Source: Clostridia bacterium (GTDB taxonomy: Bacteria > Bacillota > Clostridia > Oscillospirales > RGIG577). From it: a stretch of 6,658 bases of DNA. The stretch is from NCBI GenBank assembly GCA_017419325.1, contig JAFOLN010000370.1, positions 1 to 6,658 on the forward strand, written 5' to 3'. The notes beneath the pieces were generated by a model. That model had not been told where the DNA came from. It saw only the letters and a list, made by a program, of their open reading frames with translations, and searched no databases. The translations under genes were made by a program, and so were the position numbers. Positions within the stretch are counted from its first letter, which is position 1. Each line of letters begins with the position of its first letter. Below, in pieces: positions 5,947 through 6,658 of the stretch.

Positions 5947-5974
5947 ATTGTAACATATAACGGCGCTCTGTGCA
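5947..5974 (-). promoter_or_regulatory. Predicted promoter of the phosphatase gene
   Basis: TGCACA (5969-5974) and TACAAT (5947-5952) on minus, 16 bp apart, matching 4 and 5 of 6 sigma-A consensus bases. The expected start is near 5940, leaving a short leader of about 17 nt. No hairpin terminator is visible in 5976-6021, so read-through from the genes upstream is also possible. Confidence 0.4.
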
Positions 5975-6021
5975 TGGTTCTTTTATTCTCCGCCTGCCTC
6001 TCCTTTTACAAAAATCTTACC

Positions 6022-6207
6022 TTACATATACTCGCAAATATCGCCGAGCCCCTCAAGGTCGCTTCGCGCAAGAATTATGTCAAGTTCCAGCTCCATCGCA
6101 AAGCGTGAATCGAACTCTGCCCTGCCGATAAAAAAGCCCGCCGTCGGCGCAGCCGCAGCGACAAGAATGAACGCGACCGCTCTTTGGATGTTTCTTTTCC
6201 TCTCCAT
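6022..6207 (-). CDS. Small single-helix membrane or secreted protein, unrecognised
   Basis: 61 residues. The N-terminus is strongly basic (MERKRNIQR) and is followed by a hydrophobic stretch at about 10-28 (AVAFILVAAAAPTAGFFIG). This would act as an uncleaved anchor or a signal peptide, and the acidic remainder (ELELD, DLEGLGD, CEY) would face outside. One Cys is at residue 58. A ribosome binding site, GGGAGAAG (6212-6219), has its GGAG core 7 nt before ATG, which supports a real gene despite its size. It follows the partial upstream gene on the same strand after 48 bp with no terminator, so the two may form an operon, perhaps continuing into the phosphatase 98 bp downstream. I recognise no family and assign no function. 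Confidence 0.55.
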   Translation of the reverse strand: MERKRNIQRAVAFILVAAAAPTAGFFIGRAEFDSRFAMELELDIILARSDLEGLGDICEYM

Positions 6208-6255
6208 AACACTTCTCCCAAGGCGTTTTTAATGACCTGTGCCGGCTCCCCGCCG

Positions 6256-6658
6256 TTATTTCGGCAAATTACCCGTCCGCTGTTTGTACCACGCCTTAAA
6301 TCCCTCCAAAGTAAGGCGGTCGTCAAGGTCCTCTATCGGTCTGGACGCCGATTCTATAATCTGCCTGCATGTTTTCTTTTTTCTCAGCGTATCATAAGAA
6401 GGCCCGAGCGGGTCGCCGTACTTTGCGGCGGTGGCCGCATAGATATACTCCCGAAACAAGGGCGGCGCCGCTTCTTTGAACTGCCGTCCCAGTTCACGGC
6501 GCATCCTGTGCATTTCTTTCGCCGTCTGCTCCTCGGAAAGCCCGTCCGCGCGAAGCTTCTTTAACACGTCATGAAGCGCCCGCACCTTTTCTTCATACTC
6601 AAGCCGAAGCGCGCTGTTTTTTATCCCCGTTTTCAATATCTCATTTATTTCGTTCTCA
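6256..6658 (-). CDS. Unrecognised conserved-looking protein, C-terminal part (5' end outside window)
   Basis: 133 residues are visible and the frame stays open to the right edge of the window. A TTG at 6634-6636 could start translation but has only a weak ribosome binding site, so the true start most likely lies beyond 6658. The visible part is cytoplasmic in character and has no membrane segment. A charged, helix-prone region (LRLEYEEKVRALHDVLKKLR, then HRMRRELGRQFKEAAPP) is followed by KYGDPLGPS and IIESASRPIEDLDDRLT. These last two stretches look like conserved family motifs, and I have an uncertain memory of similar YGD.LGP...IIESA.R tails in clostridial hypothetical proteins. I cannot name a family or function. 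It may share a transcript with the 61-residue protein 48 bp downstream. Confidence 0.75.
   Translation of the reverse strand, partial: ENEINEILKTGIKNSALRLEYEEKVRALHDVLKKLRADGLSEEQTAKEMHRMRRELGRQFKEAAPPLFREYIYAATAAKYGDPLGPSYDTLRKKKTCRQIIESASRPIEDLDDRLTLEGFKAWYKQRTGNLPK

Noticed and set aside
5871..5975. A 34-codon minus-strand frame overlapping the phosphatase start, possible leader peptide
   Set aside because: Its ATG lies in the predicted -35 region, it has no clear ribosome binding site, and the predicted transcript would not include its start.
6075..6326. An 83-codon minus-strand frame overlapping the 61-residue gene and the partial gene
   Set aside because: It overlaps the ends of both and lacks a ribosome binding site. 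The 61-codon frame has a good site and a coherent hydrophobic segment.
1..6658. CRISPR arrays, insertion sequences, tRNA or riboswitches
   Set aside because: No spaced direct-repeat array, terminal inverted repeats with a transposase, cloverleaf or recognisable riboswitch core was found. All long inverted repeats are explained as terminators or short leader palindromes.

Overview
The window reads like a chromosomal piece of a moderately GC-rich Gram-positive anaerobe, most likely a gut-type member of the Clostridia (Bacillota). The reasons are the S-layer homology (SLH) repeats, strong AGGAGG-type ribosome binding sites, compact rho-independent terminators, sigma-A-like promoters, and a SpoIIE-type phosphatase, HxlR regulator and GyrI-like protein that all read like clostridial versions. 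No species can be named from the sequence alone. I see no tRNA, rRNA, CRISPR array, transposase or phage gene.

Layout from left to right. 12-2048 (minus) is a 678-residue secreted fusion: signal peptide, SLH repeats, flavodoxin, then a complete aldo/keto reductase. A Thr-containing DAVSGAT motif, which resembles the ApbE covalent FMN attachment site, lies between the SLH and flavodoxin parts. A terminator at 2202-2238 separates this gene from a small FMN-type split-barrel (PNPOx family) gene (2253-2645, minus). That gene is transcribed divergently from an HxlR-family regulator (2793-3131, plus). The 147-bp divergent control region holds two predicted promoters whose -10 boxes overlap, plus a perfect 12-bp palindrome. 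A bidirectional terminator (3131-3162) separates hxlR from a convergent GyrI-like gene (3164-3796, minus), whose leader carries three odd-length palindromes. Next comes a membrane sensor phosphatase (dCache-like sensor, HAMP, SpoIIE/PP2C; 3977-5923, minus) with its own terminator and a plausible promoter. The right end has a 61-residue single-helix membrane or secreted protein (6022-6207, minus) and the 3' part of an unrecognised gene that runs off the window (6256 to beyond 6658, minus).

How the genes fit together (inference). The left half is a set of separate transcription units with a common redox or electrophile theme: flavodoxin, aldo/keto reductase, FMN split barrel and an HxlR regulator with an N-terminal Cys. 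The HxlR protein most probably controls its divergent neighbour and itself; nothing in the sequence links it directly to the fusion gene. The phosphatase probably controls a partner-switch (STAS/anti-sigma) module encoded elsewhere. The item most worth following up is the cell-surface SLH-flavodoxin-aldo/keto reductase fusion and its possible covalent flavin site.
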